DNA from: a bacterium SCSIO 12844
GTDB taxonomy: Bacteria > Pseudomonadota > Gammaproteobacteria > Francisellales > Francisellaceae
Reading direction: 5' to 3'
DNA: 64,000 nucleotides
Assembly (NCBI GenBank): GCA_024397935.1
Contig: CP073743.1
Coordinates: forward strand, 3,121,614-3,185,613
Made by a program: the position numbers and the translations under genes. Position 1 is the first letter of the stretch. Every line of letters starts with the position of its first letter. Below the pieces are notes generated by a model, which did no database searches, was not told the origin of the DNA, and was given only the letters and a program-made list of their open reading frames with translations. Below are positions 55,912 through 64,000 of this stretch, piece by piece.

Positions 55912-56025
55912 ATGGCAACTTTAACAGGAGAACGATTATTACTCTGTGACTATGCATTTCATCAAACAATAGAAAAACCACACCGTAATACTAAAGTTAA
56001 AACATTTGGGGTTTATAAAAAATAA
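55912..56025 (+). CDS. possible small protein, 37 residues
   Basis: An ATG frame reads MATLTGERLLLCDYAFHQTI and continues to KTFGVYKK, ending at 56023-56025. AAGGA lies about 14 bases upstream, a long spacing. It sits between the potassium operon and the cysteine-rich protein gene in otherwise empty DNA. It could be a real small protein, a fragment of a lost gene or chance. No family recognised. Confidence 0.3.
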   Translation: MATLTGERLLLCDYAFHQTIEKPHRNTKVKTFGVYKK

Positions 56026-56071
56026 AATCATAATTATATAATTTTCATTCACTTTTACACCACATGTTAAT

Positions 56072-57463
56072 TTAACCACCACCACATAAGGTTTGATTAA
56101 TATCACATTGTGGTCGTATACCAGCTTGTCTTTGTTGTTGATTTAAATTTGAAATCATTTGATTCGTTAATGAGTTGATATTATCACATTGACAGACTTG
56201 ACTTGCACAACAACTACATTGCGCTAACGTTTCAACTAACATAATCTGCTGTAGTGTACTGACATCTTCAATTGTTGAACAAGACTGACTTAATAATGTC
56301 ATTTGCGTATGCTTTGCAGGTGGAAAAAGTGGATTATGCTCTTGGCCAATACCAACAGTTGTACACATCGTTGCATCACATGAATAAGCAACTTGTGTGC
56401 CATTCGATGTTAGATTATTACCATAGGCTGAACAAACATTCTGACAAAGCTTACCTTTAGGGTTAATTATCTCTTCATAATTACTCTCAGAATTATAAAG
56501 TCCACAACCTTTATCTGTAGGAAAATCAGGTATACATTCTTGATGATTACTCTCAGATACATTATAAGCTGCTGACCATACATTATTACTTTTTAAATTT
56601 AACAATGAATAATCACTTGCTGTAGTAATATTACTAGAAACCACTTTATTTGCATTACAGTTTTGATCAGCTTGGCCTATTTGATAAGGTCCATTAAAAA
56701 TAGGACATTTACATTCAACGATATTATTTCCATTAACATCTTTTTCACCTGTTCGATAACAAGGTGCTGTCATACAACCAGCATAAACTCCTGCATCATT
56801 ACCTGTGCAAGATGTGATAGGATCACCTGTATCTTGATTGATATAATCTTGTGTATAAATCGGTGAAAATACAGAAATTAAATCAGCGCCAGGTACTAAT
56901 AAATTGGTATTAATGGCTTCACACACAGGTGCAGTAATATCACCACTAGCACATTTTTCACCATTTTTACCGCAAGCTTCTACAGTTTCTTTATAAATAG
57001 TTAAATTTGATATTGCATTAATATCAACTAAATAAGGTATTTTAGGTGAGATAATATTGGTAGATATTTCATAACACGAACAATTTGCATAAACACCATC
57101 ATCTGATAATTTACAGGGTAGTGGTGGATTATCTGGGTTAGTACCCGTTGGATCATCTGGGCCTGAATAATAACATAATGCATATGAAAACTTTCTTCCT
57201 ACAGGTGGCATACATTGAAGAAAATTAGAAGGGGTAGTTACAATATCAGCATAACTTGGTCCATAAGCTGTCGTATTTTTGCCATTAAAAGTATAAACAT
57301 CGCCAACACTTACCCCATTTAAAATAGCATCACTATATTCATGTGCATAAATCTTATCATTTGTATTTGCATAAGATAAACTACTACAAAGAATCATCCA
57401 CAGACAATAACAGCATAATGCAACCAATAATCTGTGGATTGTTTTTACATTCAATTTTTTCAT
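56072..57463 (-). CDS. cysteine-rich secreted protein, unknown function
   Basis: The 463-residue precursor starts with an N-terminal signal (LLVALCCYCLWMILCSSLSYA, cleavage near residue 32). The mature protein has about 28 cysteines, including SCYE, CKCP and a dense cluster near residue 415 (CSCCASQVCQC). Asn, Thr, Gly, Pro and Ser dominate. It ends in GGG. There is no lipobox. Such Cys content suggests a disulfide-stabilised secreted or surface protein that needs Dsb folding. No enzyme motif was recognised. GGGG lies six bases before its ATG. Confidence 0.75.
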   Translation of the reverse strand: MKKLNVKTIHRLLVALCCYCLWMILCSSLSYANTNDKIYAHEYSDAILNGVSVGDVYTFNGKNTTAYGPSYADIVTTPSNFLQCMPPVGRKFSYALCYYSGPDDPTGTNPDNPPLPCKLSDDGVYANCSCYEISTNIISPKIPYLVDINAISNLTIYKETVEACGKNGEKCASGDITAPVCEAINTNLLVPGADLISVFSPIYTQDYINQDTGDPITSCTGNDAGVYAGCMTAPCYRTGEKDVNGNNIVECKCPIFNGPYQIGQADQNCNANKVVSSNITTASDYSLLNLKSNNVWSAAYNVSESNHQECIPDFPTDKGCGLYNSESNYEEIINPKGKLCQNVCSAYGNNLTSNGTQVAYSCDATMCTTVGIGQEHNPLFPPAKHTQMTLLSQSCSTIEDVSTLQQIMLVETLAQCSCCASQVCQCDNINSLTNQMISNLNQQQRQAGIRPQCDINQTLCGGG

Positions 57464-57556
57464 GAACTACCCCAAGCTTATTTTCAAACAATAAATCATA
57501 ACTAAATTGTAGTTTATTGATAAAATATAGAGAGTCATGTAATTGTATTAATTTAT

Positions 57557-57962
57557 TTAATCACTATTTCTTTCAAGCGGTAAATCACTATTATATTGAA
57601 CAAACTCAATTTCAAATCCATTAGGATCGATATAATAAATATTTTTTCTAACACCATCTGATTTAGTTGGAATAGAGCAACTAAAACCAACAGCTTTAAG
57701 ACGACTCTCTAATGCTTCAATATTATAAGTCACATAGGCAAAATGAGCTAAGCCTATTTGATTTGATGTTAAGTCTCGGTTATTACCAACACCATGATCA
57801 CTAAATGCTATATACTGATACTGATCACCAAAATGTAACCATTTTCGTTTATATTGATACCAATTTGACTCACCTTGTGAGCGAATAGCCCAATGCGGCT
57901 TGATAAAATAATAATGTTTTCTCTAAGTCACTAACAACAAGGTTTATATGCTCTAAATGCAT
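57557..57962 (-). pseudogene. glyoxalase/VOC-family protein, frameshifted
   Basis: From ATG 57962 the minus strand reads MHLEHINLVVSDLEKTLLFY, typical of the vicinal oxygen chelate family. The frame then ends early at an in-frame TGA. A second frame continues with HWAIRSQGESNWYQYKRKWL, then IGLAHFAYVTYNIEALESRL and IYYIDPNGFEIEFVQY, to the stop at 57557-57559. The junction is near 57893-57900, where the usual AAFPHW-type segment appears shortened. Metal ligands (His5, the His of LAHFAY and the Glu of FEIEF) survive. It is either a recent pseudogene or a sequencing error. Confidence 0.75.
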
Positions 57963-58077
57963 AGTTATTCTCCTAAACGATTTAATTAACATTTAAATCA
58001 TAAAACCTCAAGTTAACTTAAGGTCAAATATTTTTGTAATATTTATTTTCAATAAGATAATCGTTAAAAAACCAAAC

Positions 58078-58599
58078 CTAATTATTTAACTTTTTAATAA
58101 GTTTAATTTCTGCAAGATTCAAGTTTGGTAAGTCAATACATATTCTTTTATCCTTGGTTTTTATAAACTCTTTTCTAGTGTAAAAATCAATTGCTAGAGC
58201 ATTTTTTAACAATACCCATAAGTAGACTTTCTTAATCTTATTTAATCTACTATCACAAATTACCTTATTGATAAGTTTTGAGCCAACTCCATAACCTATA
58301 TAATTAGGATCGATATAAATTGTCTTAATTTCCACAGCATCAATAACTTGATCACCAATAAACTTATCAAAACAAATAAAACCAACAACTAAATTATGAT
58401 ACTCGGCAACAATAATATTAACTAACTTGCTATTTAACATGTTATGCCATAATAACTTTTTATCACTTTTTTTATAAATCTGATTCAAATTGTTTTTAGA
58501 GATAAATCCTTTATATGCATACTTTGCACTTTCAATATGAATTCTAGTAATATCATCAATATCTGCTATTTCTGCTTTTCTAAAGTTAATTTCATTCAC
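58078..58599 (-). CDS. GNAT-family N-acetyltransferase
   Basis: The 173-residue protein has the GNAT fold. The start NFRKAEIADIDDITRIH is the usual alpha-1 entry and YKGFISKNNLNQIY a substrate loop. The acetyl-CoA motif is DPNYIGYGVGSKLINKVI (about 105-122), the R/Q-x-x-G-x-G/A signature with the arginine altered to Y. VYLWVLLKNALAIDFYTRKEFIKTK completes the fold. It is a cytoplasmic acetyltransferase of unknown substrate. The N-terminal pattern resembles the PhnO/RimI-type general family. Confidence 0.8.
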   Translation of the reverse strand: MNEINFRKAEIADIDDITRIHIESAKYAYKGFISKNNLNQIYKKSDKKLLWHNMLNSKLVNIIVAEYHNLVVGFICFDKFIGDQVIDAVEIKTIYIDPNYIGYGVGSKLINKVICDSRLNKIKKVYLWVLLKNALAIDFYTRKEFIKTKDKRICIDLPNLNLAEIKLIKKLNN

Positions 58600-58690
58600 A
58601 GATTAAAAGTTACCTTAATAATTGAAAAAATTTGCTATAACAGGGGTGACTATTTAAAAAAACACCAATATAATCTTGCCGAAATATGGT

Positions 58691-58750
58691 AAGAGCGATC
58701 AACATCCTTGTTGATTGTATTCTTAATCCTTTAAAGAATTCCTCGCTCTT
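58691..58750. other. three-way-junction fold in non-coding DNA
   Basis: AAGAGCGA (58691-58698) pairs with TCGCTCTT (58743-58750). Between the arms are two hairpins: TCAAC/GTTGA (58699-58703 with 58710-58714) and ATTCTT/AAGAAT (58719-58724 with 58734-58739). The nested pairing would make a compact 60-base junction in RNA or single-stranded DNA. It lies in the 315-base gap between the acetyltransferase and rnpB. The remainder of that gap holds nothing clear. No known family recognised. Confidence 0.45.
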
Positions 58751-58914
58751 TCCTAGGGGGTTGCAAGTATTATTCTCACATGTACGGTCAAATCAGTATA
58801 TAGAAAAATTCACTTTCCTTTGTGAGATATTGTCCATGGTAAAAATATCAATAACATTGAAAATTGATTTTTAAGCTATTCATTTTAATTATTTGGATAA
58901 ATAATGCTTTTATA

Positions 58915-59257
<343 letters not shown>

Positions 59258-59265
59258 TCAATAAC

Positions 59266-59271
59266 ATTATA
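59266..59271 (-). promoter_or_regulatory. -10 element of rnpB
   Basis: TATAAT on the minus strand lies about nine bases before the predicted RNase P RNA 5' end at 59257. The matching -35 is poor (GCTTTT at about 17 bases), but position and the perfect -10 agree with a constitutive promoter. Confidence 0.5.
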
Positions 59272-59307
59272 TCCTAATGGTTCGATAAAAAGCAAATTAC
59301 CAATCCA

Positions 59308-60816
59308 TTAAGCATAAGTAGTTACCTCTGAAAGATAACGAGATTTAATATGATTAATATAATCATCAGCTTCAAATACTTTATTCGTTGCAGATAAAAC
59401 AAGCTCATCAAAGCTTAATGATGATGCTTTTGAATGAACGTTTTCCTTAAGCCACTGCATCAATACTCTAAAGTCTCCTTTAGCTATTGCAGCTGGAATC
59501 TCAGGTTTAGCTTTTAGTGCTGCTTGATAGAATTGAGCTGCAAGCATTGAACCTAATGCATAGGCCGGAAAATAACCAAATAATCCTGCAGGCCAGTGAA
59601 CATCTTGCATAATGCCATCTTTATAATTACCTTTTGTATCACGCGATAAATAGCTTTGCATTTTCTCATCCCATAAATGCACTAAGTCATTAACCGCTAT
59701 TTCATCATTAATCAATGCTTTTTCTAACTCATAACGCAAAATTACATGTAATGGATAGGTTACTTCATCTGCATCAACTCGAATCAAGCCTGCTTTAACT
59801 TCTGTATAATGACGATAGAGATTTTCTTTTGAGAATGATTCATCATGATAATTAAAGGTCTCTTTAACGATATCAGATAAGATTGAGATAAACTCCATAC
59901 TACGACAGGCATGCATCTCGACTAATAATGACTGACTTTCATGAACCGTCATTCCCAATGCATCGCCAACCGGTTGATATTGCCATTTTTGTGGCAGTTG
60001 TAATTCATACATCGCATGACCTGTTTCATGGCAAACTGCCATTAATGACGAAATAAATTCATCTTCATTATAACGTGTCGTAATACGGACATCGCCTTTA
60101 ATACCACCACAAAAAGGATGTACTGCTGTATCAAGGCGACCATGATTAAAATCAAAACCAATCATATTCATGAGTCTATGAGATAATTCTTTTTGTTGAT
60201 TAAGTGGGAATTTTTGCTTAAATCCAATTGGTTTAAACTGGCTTTGATAATTAATTATTTGCTTAATTGCATCCGGTAAAAATGCTTTTAATTGTGAAAA
60301 AATAGGATCAATTTGGCTTGTTGTAATACCTGGTGAATAATCATCTAATAAGGCATCATAACTAGAACAATTATAGTATTGTGCTTTTATCTTAGCTATT
60401 TCTTTAACGCTATTAACCGTTTTTTCTAAATAAGGGATAAAGTCATGATAATTATTTTCAGCCCTTAATTTACGCCAAGCTTGTTCAGACTGCTTCTGAT
60501 TTAATGTTAATTCAGTTACAAGTTTTTCTGGAATAATACTTGCATCAGTTAAGCGTTTTTTTATCCACTTCATATTGGCTTGTTGCCAATTATCCAGTTT
60601 AGTCACATCCACTGAATCAACCATTGATTTTAAATCATTCGAATTTAGCTTTTGATGTATTAACTGTGATAATGCTGCTAATGTTTGATTTCGACTATCA
60701 CTTGCACCAACAGGCATCATTGTTTGCTCATCCCAGCCTAATATATGACTAGCATTTTCTAAGTGGCGAATGGTTTTCGTATGATTTTCAAGTGCTAAAT
60801 AGTTATCGGTTGACAT
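59308..60816 (-). CDS. M32-family metallocarboxypeptidase (Taq type)
   Basis: The 502-residue cytoplasmic enzyme removes C-terminal residues from peptides. The zinc motif HETGH lies at 263-267 and the third ligand Glu293 in VHESQS. The family segments DVRITTRYN, HPFCGGIKGD and the IRVDADEVTYPLHVILRYE region all fit carboxypeptidase Taq. AAGGA lies seven bases upstream. The gene stands apart between rnpB and yidC, with a TTTTGTCA/TGACAAAA palindrome in its upstream region. Confidence 0.95.
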   Translation of the reverse strand: MSTDNYLALENHTKTIRHLENASHILGWDEQTMMPVGASDSRNQTLAALSQLIHQKLNSNDLKSMVDSVDVTKLDNWQQANMKWIKKRLTDASIIPEKLVTELTLNQKQSEQAWRKLRAENNYHDFIPYLEKTVNSVKEIAKIKAQYYNCSSYDALLDDYSPGITTSQIDPIFSQLKAFLPDAIKQIINYQSQFKPIGFKQKFPLNQQKELSHRLMNMIGFDFNHGRLDTAVHPFCGGIKGDVRITTRYNEDEFISSLMAVCHETGHAMYELQLPQKWQYQPVGDALGMTVHESQSLLVEMHACRSMEFISILSDIVKETFNYHDESFSKENLYRHYTEVKAGLIRVDADEVTYPLHVILRYELEKALINDEIAVNDLVHLWDEKMQSYLSRDTKGNYKDGIMQDVHWPAGLFGYFPAYALGSMLAAQFYQAALKAKPEIPAAIAKGDFRVLMQWLKENVHSKASSLSFDELVLSATNKVFEADDYINHIKSRYLSEVTTYA

Positions 60817-60952
60817 AATAAAATCCTTAATTGCATTGATATATAACCATATATATAGAATATTTGACTAAAAAACCATTCCTTTATATAGATATATAGA
60901 TAATTTTTACTGATTTATTTTTATAATTGAAAGTTTAAGGTACAAATAAAAA

Positions 60953-60968
60953 TTTTGTCATGACAAAA
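60953..60968. promoter_or_regulatory. 16-base palindrome between the M32 gene and yidC
   Basis: TTTTGTCATGACAAAA is a perfect palindrome. On the minus strand a six-base stem with a CATG loop would be followed by TTTTTA, so a weak terminator for yidC is possible. It equally resembles an operator upstream of the M32 gene. Confidence 0.35.
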
Positions 60969-60978
60969 AATAAAAAAC

Positions 60979-62691
60979 TTATTTGCTTTTAGTCTTCTTA
61001 GGATTTGATTTTATTTTTTTTAAATTTTCAAACTTAGGATCCTTAGCAATACGATAATTAACCCATGACTGTTGCACAATTGTTAGTATATTATTAGTTA
61101 ACCAATAAAGAACAAGTCCTGCCGGAAAGCTTGCAAACATAACGGTAAAAATAACGGGTAAAAACATCATTACTTTTGCTTGAACTGGATCTGGTGGCGC
61201 TGGGTTAATTTTTTGTTGGACCAACATAGATAGCCCCATCAATACAGGTAACACATAGTAAGGATCTTTAACCGATAAATCTTGAATCCAAAAGACAAAC
61301 GGTGCTTGACGTAATTGAACTGATTCAAGTAATACCCAATAAAGCGCAATAAATACTGGAATTTGAATTAAAATAGGTAAGCAGCCTCCAAGTGGATTTA
61401 CTTTTTCACGTCGATAAAGCTCCATCATTGCTTGTGACATTTTCTGTCTATCATCACCAAGGCGTTCTTTTAATTGCTTAATCTTCGGTTGAAGCATGCG
61501 CATTTTAGCCATTGAGCGAAAACTTTTAGCTGATAATGGATAAAATAAGATCTTAATTAATAAGGTTACTAAAATAATTGACACACCCCAGTTACCGACA
61601 ACTTCATGAATATGTGCCATAGCCCAAAAAACAATAACAGAAATAAACCATAAAAGCCCGTAGTCGATCGTATAGGATAAATTAGGAGCAGCAGCCTCAA
61701 GTTGATCTTTTATTGCAGGACCAATGTATAAATTGGCTGTTTGGGATTGTGCTTGAGATGGTGCAAGTTCAAACTGCGGTTGAATAATACCTGCAATATA
61801 GGCTTTATCTTGTTTATTCTCTTGTGTATAGAGTACATTCTCGCCTGAACCTTGTGGAATCCATGCGGTTAAGAAGTAATGCTCTACCATCGCTGCCCAA
61901 CCACCTGTTGTTGTAATGTTTACAGGTGACTTCGCAATATTACTAAATGATTCTTTCTGGTATTTATCCGAAATGGAAGATAAAACAGCGCCAATATAAG
62001 TTGCATAAGAATGTACATTTAAAAGTCCACCACTACTTTGAGGCTCTTTACGACTTAAAAAGTTATAAGTTCGTGCACTAAGAGAATGATTGGATATATT
62101 TTTAACGATTGTTTTTACAGAAATATCATAGCTACCGCGTTTAAATGAATAGACTTTAGTTACTTCAAGTTGACCATTATTAGCAACTAACGTTACCGAT
62201 AATTCATTTGCACTACCCATTTGATAGTTTCGTTTTTCTGATTTGAAATAAAGATTTTTTTGCTTAGTTGAAGTCGCTACAGCTGACTGTGAAATATAAT
62301 CAATATTATTTTGATTCGTCAATATACTTAATGGTTTTTTATTTTCAATTGAAGTTGGATATTTTAATAAACTGGCATTAACAATCGTTGCATTTAATGG
62401 TTTTATTTCTAAATCTAATACATCTGTTTTAATATGGATCGGTTTAAAGTGTCCATCCACTTTATTATTTACTAAAGTATTTTTTTGATCTTCCTTAAGA
62501 TTTATAGGTGATTTAGGGATTGCTTGAATTGGAATTTTTGAATTATTGTTATTTGTTTTATCTACTTGAGCAACTTCAGTTTGACTTACATTATCCTGTG
62601 GATGAAACCGTTGATAATATTTACTATAAAAAATCATAAATACCATAAAAATGGCTATTAATAACGCTAATCGTATATTGTTTGGTTTCAT
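60979..62691 (-). CDS. yidC: membrane protein insertase YidC
   Basis: The 570-residue protein inserts and folds inner-membrane proteins, alone or with SecYEG. It has an N-terminal membrane anchor, a large periplasmic beta domain (about 60-340) and the conserved five-helix core from about residue 345. Core motifs are [58 protein letters not shown] and [18 protein letters not shown] basic Lys-rich C-terminus follows. It overlaps yidD by four bases and is the last gene of the rpmH-rnpA-yidD-yidC cluster. Confidence 0.97.
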   Translation of the reverse strand: MKPNNIRLALLIAIFMVFMIFYSKYYQRFHPQDNVSQTEVAQVDKTNNNNSKIPIQAIPKSPINLKEDQKNTLVNNKVDGHFKPIHIKTDVLDLEIKPLNATIVNASLLKYPTSIENKKPLSILTNQNNIDYISQSAVATSTKQKNLYFKSEKRNYQMGSANELSVTLVANNGQLEVTKVYSFKRGSYDISVKTIVKNISNHSLSARTYNFLSRKEPQSSGGLLNVHSYATYIGAVLSSISDKYQKESFSNIAKSPVNITTTGGWAAMVEHYFLTAWIPQGSGENVLYTQENKQDKAYIAGIIQPQFELAPSQAQSQTANLYIGPAIKDQLEAAAPNLSYTIDYGLLWFISVIVFWAMAHIHEVVGNWGVSIILVTLLIKILFYPLSAKSFRSMAKMRMLQPKIKQLKERLGDDRQKMSQAMMELYRREKVNPLGGCLPILIQIPVFIALYWVLLESVQLRQAPFVFWIQDLSVKDPYYVLPVLMGLSMLVQQKINPAPPDPVQAKVMMFLPVIFTVMFASFPAGLVLYWLTNNILTIVQQSWVNYRIAKDPKFENLKKIKSNPKKTKSK

Positions 62692-62966
62692 TTGTTAGAA
62701 CCTTCTTGTTTGATTTCAGGAACTGGATCAAAGCCACCTTGGTGGCAAGGATGACATTTTAACAGACGTTTAATACTAAGGAAAAGCCCATATAAGATAC
62801 CAAAGCGAACAATGGCATCGATTGAATAACGTGAACAACTAGGATAAAAACGACAACGTGGTCCTAAAACTGGACTTATTGTATAACGATAAATAATTAT
62901 AGGAATAATTATCACCTTGCGAGTTAGTAATCGACTTTTTTGAATAATTTTTCTAAATCTTCCCAT
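62688..62966 (-). CDS. yidD: membrane protein insertion efficiency factor YidD
   Basis: The 92-residue protein is a small membrane-associated factor that helps YidC. The conserved segment [20 protein letters not shown], then [33 protein letters not shown], is complete, including the paired Cys. The N-terminus is about 15 residues longer than in E. coli and overlaps the end of rnpA by 43 bases. A shorter start would remove the overlap, but no good ribosome site supports one. Confidence 0.95.
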   Translation of the reverse strand: MGRFRKIIQKSRLLTRKVIIIPIIIYRYTISPVLGPRCRFYPSCSRYSIDAIVRFGILYGLFLSIKRLLKCHPCHQGGFDPVPEIKQEGSNK

Positions 62967-63262
62967 AAGTCCACTCGCTTGGCATCCTTAATATGTCGAT
63001 TAGAGATAACTAATAAACGATAGGAGTTTAATTGTCGTCTATAATTGTAAAAAATAGCCTGAATAATTCGCTTTGTGTAATTACGTTCAACAGCTTTTTT
63101 TTGCTTTTTCTTAGCCAAAACAACACCAAGTTTTGGCATTAATAAGGTATTATCTTTTGTTAATAACAAAGTAAAAAAGCGTGTAGAGACACGCTTTGTA
63201 TTACTTGAATTAAAAACAATTGAATAATCTTTTTTACTAAAACGATGTAGTTTAGGCAGCAA
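62924..63262 (-). CDS. rnpA: ribonuclease P protein component
   Basis: RnpA is the protein cofactor of RNase P, whose RNA is encoded at 58915-59257. The frame runs open into rpmH, but family N-termini start at about [17 protein letters not shown]. The first usable codon is TTG at 63262, giving 112 residues. The RNR-like motif is seen as [18 protein letters not shown], and the strand [10 protein letters not shown] is conserved. It overlaps the rpmH stop by 11 bases in another frame, suggesting coupling. Confidence 0.9.
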   Translation of the reverse strand: MLPKLHRFSKKDYSIVFNSSNTKRVSTRFFTLLLTKDNTLLMPKLGVVLAKKKQKKAVERNYTKRIIQAIFYNYRRQLNSYRLLVISNRHIKDAKRVDLWEDLEKLFKKVDY

Positions 63263-63386
63263 GTTTATGACGACCTTTAGCACGTCTACGATTAATAATC
63301 TTACGACCACCTTTAGTAGACATACGGGCTCTAAAGCCATGGTTTCTTTTTCGTTTTAGGTTACTTGGTTGAAATGTACGTTTCAT
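63252..63386 (-). CDS. rpmH: 50S ribosomal protein L34
   Basis: The 44-residue protein is highly basic and begins [20 protein letters not shown], continuing with [20 protein letters not shown], which matches L34 at its full usual length. AAGAAGG lies about ten bases upstream of the ATG. It is the first gene of the rpmH-rnpA-yidD-yidC operon. A strong promoter at 63457-63485 drives it, and the origin lies upstream. Confidence 0.98.
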   Translation of the reverse strand: MKRTFQPSNLKRKRNHGFRARMSTKGGRKIINRRRAKGRHKLAA

Positions 63387-63456
63387 TTTTATAAACCTTC
63401 TTAAGCTTGTGTATTAATATTCAAATCGATAACGATATAAAGCAGTCAGTGGATGC

Positions 63457-63485
63457 ATTTTAGATAAATCAAATTTAAGCGTCAA
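63457..63485 (-). promoter_or_regulatory. rpmH operon promoter
   Basis: On the minus strand TTGACG (63480-63485), a 17-base spacer and TAAAAT (63457-63462) make a near-consensus sigma-70 promoter. It leaves a leader of about 65 bases before rpmH. This is the strongest vegetative promoter seen in the window. Confidence 0.7.
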
Positions 63486-63555
63486 CCTTTTTCTTGTAAT
63501 CAACAATAGAATTTAGTTGTTATCTTTTGTGTATAAAATTCTAAAGATTTTATTT

Positions 63556-63876
63556 TGTGGATAGTTTATCTATTTATTTATAAACCCTAATCTTTATTAA
63601 TTAATATTATTTATTTTATAGTTTTTGTTATTATAGGGGGTAGAAAACTCTGTGGATAGTTCTTATTTCACTACATAAATCAAATATTAAGGCTGTTGAT
63701 AACCTTGTTGGTAAACTATGTATCCTCTTGTGGAATTATGAGGATAACTTTGGATAACTTGTTATTGAAATTTTTAATCACAAAGAATCCACAGGGTATA
63801 TACAAAGATTATTAACAGAGTTATCCACAACCTAATTCACAGTCAACTAACAGAGTTATTAACAGAGTTATCCACA
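63556..63876. other. oriC: cluster of DnaA boxes upstream of dnaA
   Basis: Exact TTATCCACA boxes lie at 63821-63829 and 63868-63876. One-mismatch boxes on the other strand (TGTGGATAA type) lie at 63556-63564, 63651-63659, 63694-63702, 63739-63747 and 63749-63757. Between 63565 and 63650 the DNA is almost pure A/T, a candidate unwinding element. The position between rpmH and the expected dnaA is that of most bacterial origins outside the enterics. A 21-base direct repeat carries both exact boxes. Confidence 0.85.
63809..63876 (+). repeat. 21-base direct repeat containing DnaA boxes
   Basis: The 21 bases at 63809-63829 recur unchanged at 63856-63876, 47 bases apart (about 4.5 helical turns). 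Each copy ends in TTATCCACA and contains TTAACAGAG and a second weaker box, TTATTAACA. The repeat probably orders DnaA on the origin. Confidence 0.8.
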
Positions 63877-63941
63877 GGTATTAATAAATTTTGTTGAAGC
63901 TAATTCTAAGATTGCTATAATTGGCAGTAGATAGAAAGAGA

Positions 63942-63963
63942 GATTGGTATATTATAACCAATC
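63942..63963. promoter_or_regulatory. inverted repeat in the dnaA leader region
   Basis: GATTGGT (63942-63948) and ACCAATC (63957-63963) flank ATATTATA. It lies just before the expected dnaA start beyond the window. It may be an operator or -10 overlapping site for dnaA; TATATTATA could hold the -10. Confidence 0.35.
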
Positions 63964-64000
63964 GTTTAGTTTAATTAATTGAATTTTATGGTGTTTTTAA

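Noticed and set aside
58747..58800. CACATGTACGGTC resembling the 3' strand of group II intron domain V
   Set aside because: The pairing 5' strand (GAGCCGTAT type) and any maturase are missing, so an intron is not supported.
58686..58874. A 62-codon plus-strand frame before rnpB
   Set aside because: Its start lies inside the folded 58691-58750 element and the protein has no motif; chance is more likely.

Overview
The window is about 64 kb of AT-rich bacterial chromosome ending at a replication origin. The right end has the classic order yidC - yidD - rnpA - rpmH - cluster of DnaA boxes, with dnaA expected just past the edge. Together with hemA-prfA-prmC, clpS-clpA, a Mip/FkpA-type isomerase, RNase P RNA of bacterial type A and FadL-type and small beta-barrel outer-membrane proteins, this points to a Gram-negative gammaproteobacterium with low GC, probably near the Francisella/Piscirickettsia/Legionella part of the tree. 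The genus cannot be fixed from the sequence alone. No tRNA, rRNA, CRISPR array, prophage or intact insertion sequence was seen.

Layout. 1-5 kb: clpA (5' end only), clpS, folE, a lipoprotein, small membrane and secreted proteins and an alpha/beta hydrolase. 5-9 kb: a large carbamoyl-phosphate synthase gene whose sequence resembles the eukaryotic CAD type and has no carA beside it, followed by a decayed reading frame. 9-23 kb: surface and transport genes, namely a 932-residue lipoprotein, a fumarase plus MFS transporter with a divergent TetR regulator and a candidate operator, a small secreted protein, FadL, a homocysteine methyltransferase-like enzyme coupled to an MFS exporter, a FUSC-like membrane protein and a secreted subtilase.

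23-41 kb: signalling. A PAS protein, a PAS histidine kinase and a receiver-GGDEF-EAL protein form one module (23.2-26.8 kb). After an AddA/RecB-like helicase-nuclease and a peptide transporter comes a tightly overlapping five-gene operon (31.9-40.9 kb): hybrid kinase with three receivers, CheR, a receiver-less CheB and two receiver-GGDEF-EAL proteins, the first with a degenerate EAL domain. No chemoreceptor, CheA or CheW is present, so CheR and CheB probably serve the hybrid kinase.

41-56 kb: housekeeping and ion transport: prmC-prfA-hemA, FKBP isomerase, exonuclease III, a glycosyltransferase, a cation/proton antiporter, a phosphate transport operon in the order pstC-A-B-S, and a Ktr/Trk potassium system. 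56-64 kb: a cysteine-rich secreted protein, a frameshifted glyoxalase-family gene, an acetyltransferase, an unexplained three-way-junction fold, rnpB, an M32 carboxypeptidase and the yidC-rpmH-oriC region.

The least explained items are the two related secreted proteins at 3.4 and 45.2 kb, the G-run leaders shared by five envelope or secreted genes, the receptor-less CheR/CheB/c-di-GMP operon, the CAD-like carB and two candidate small RNAs. Starts were adjusted from the longest open frame where a ribosome binding site and signal peptide gave a better choice. All family assignments are from reading the protein sequence, with no database search.
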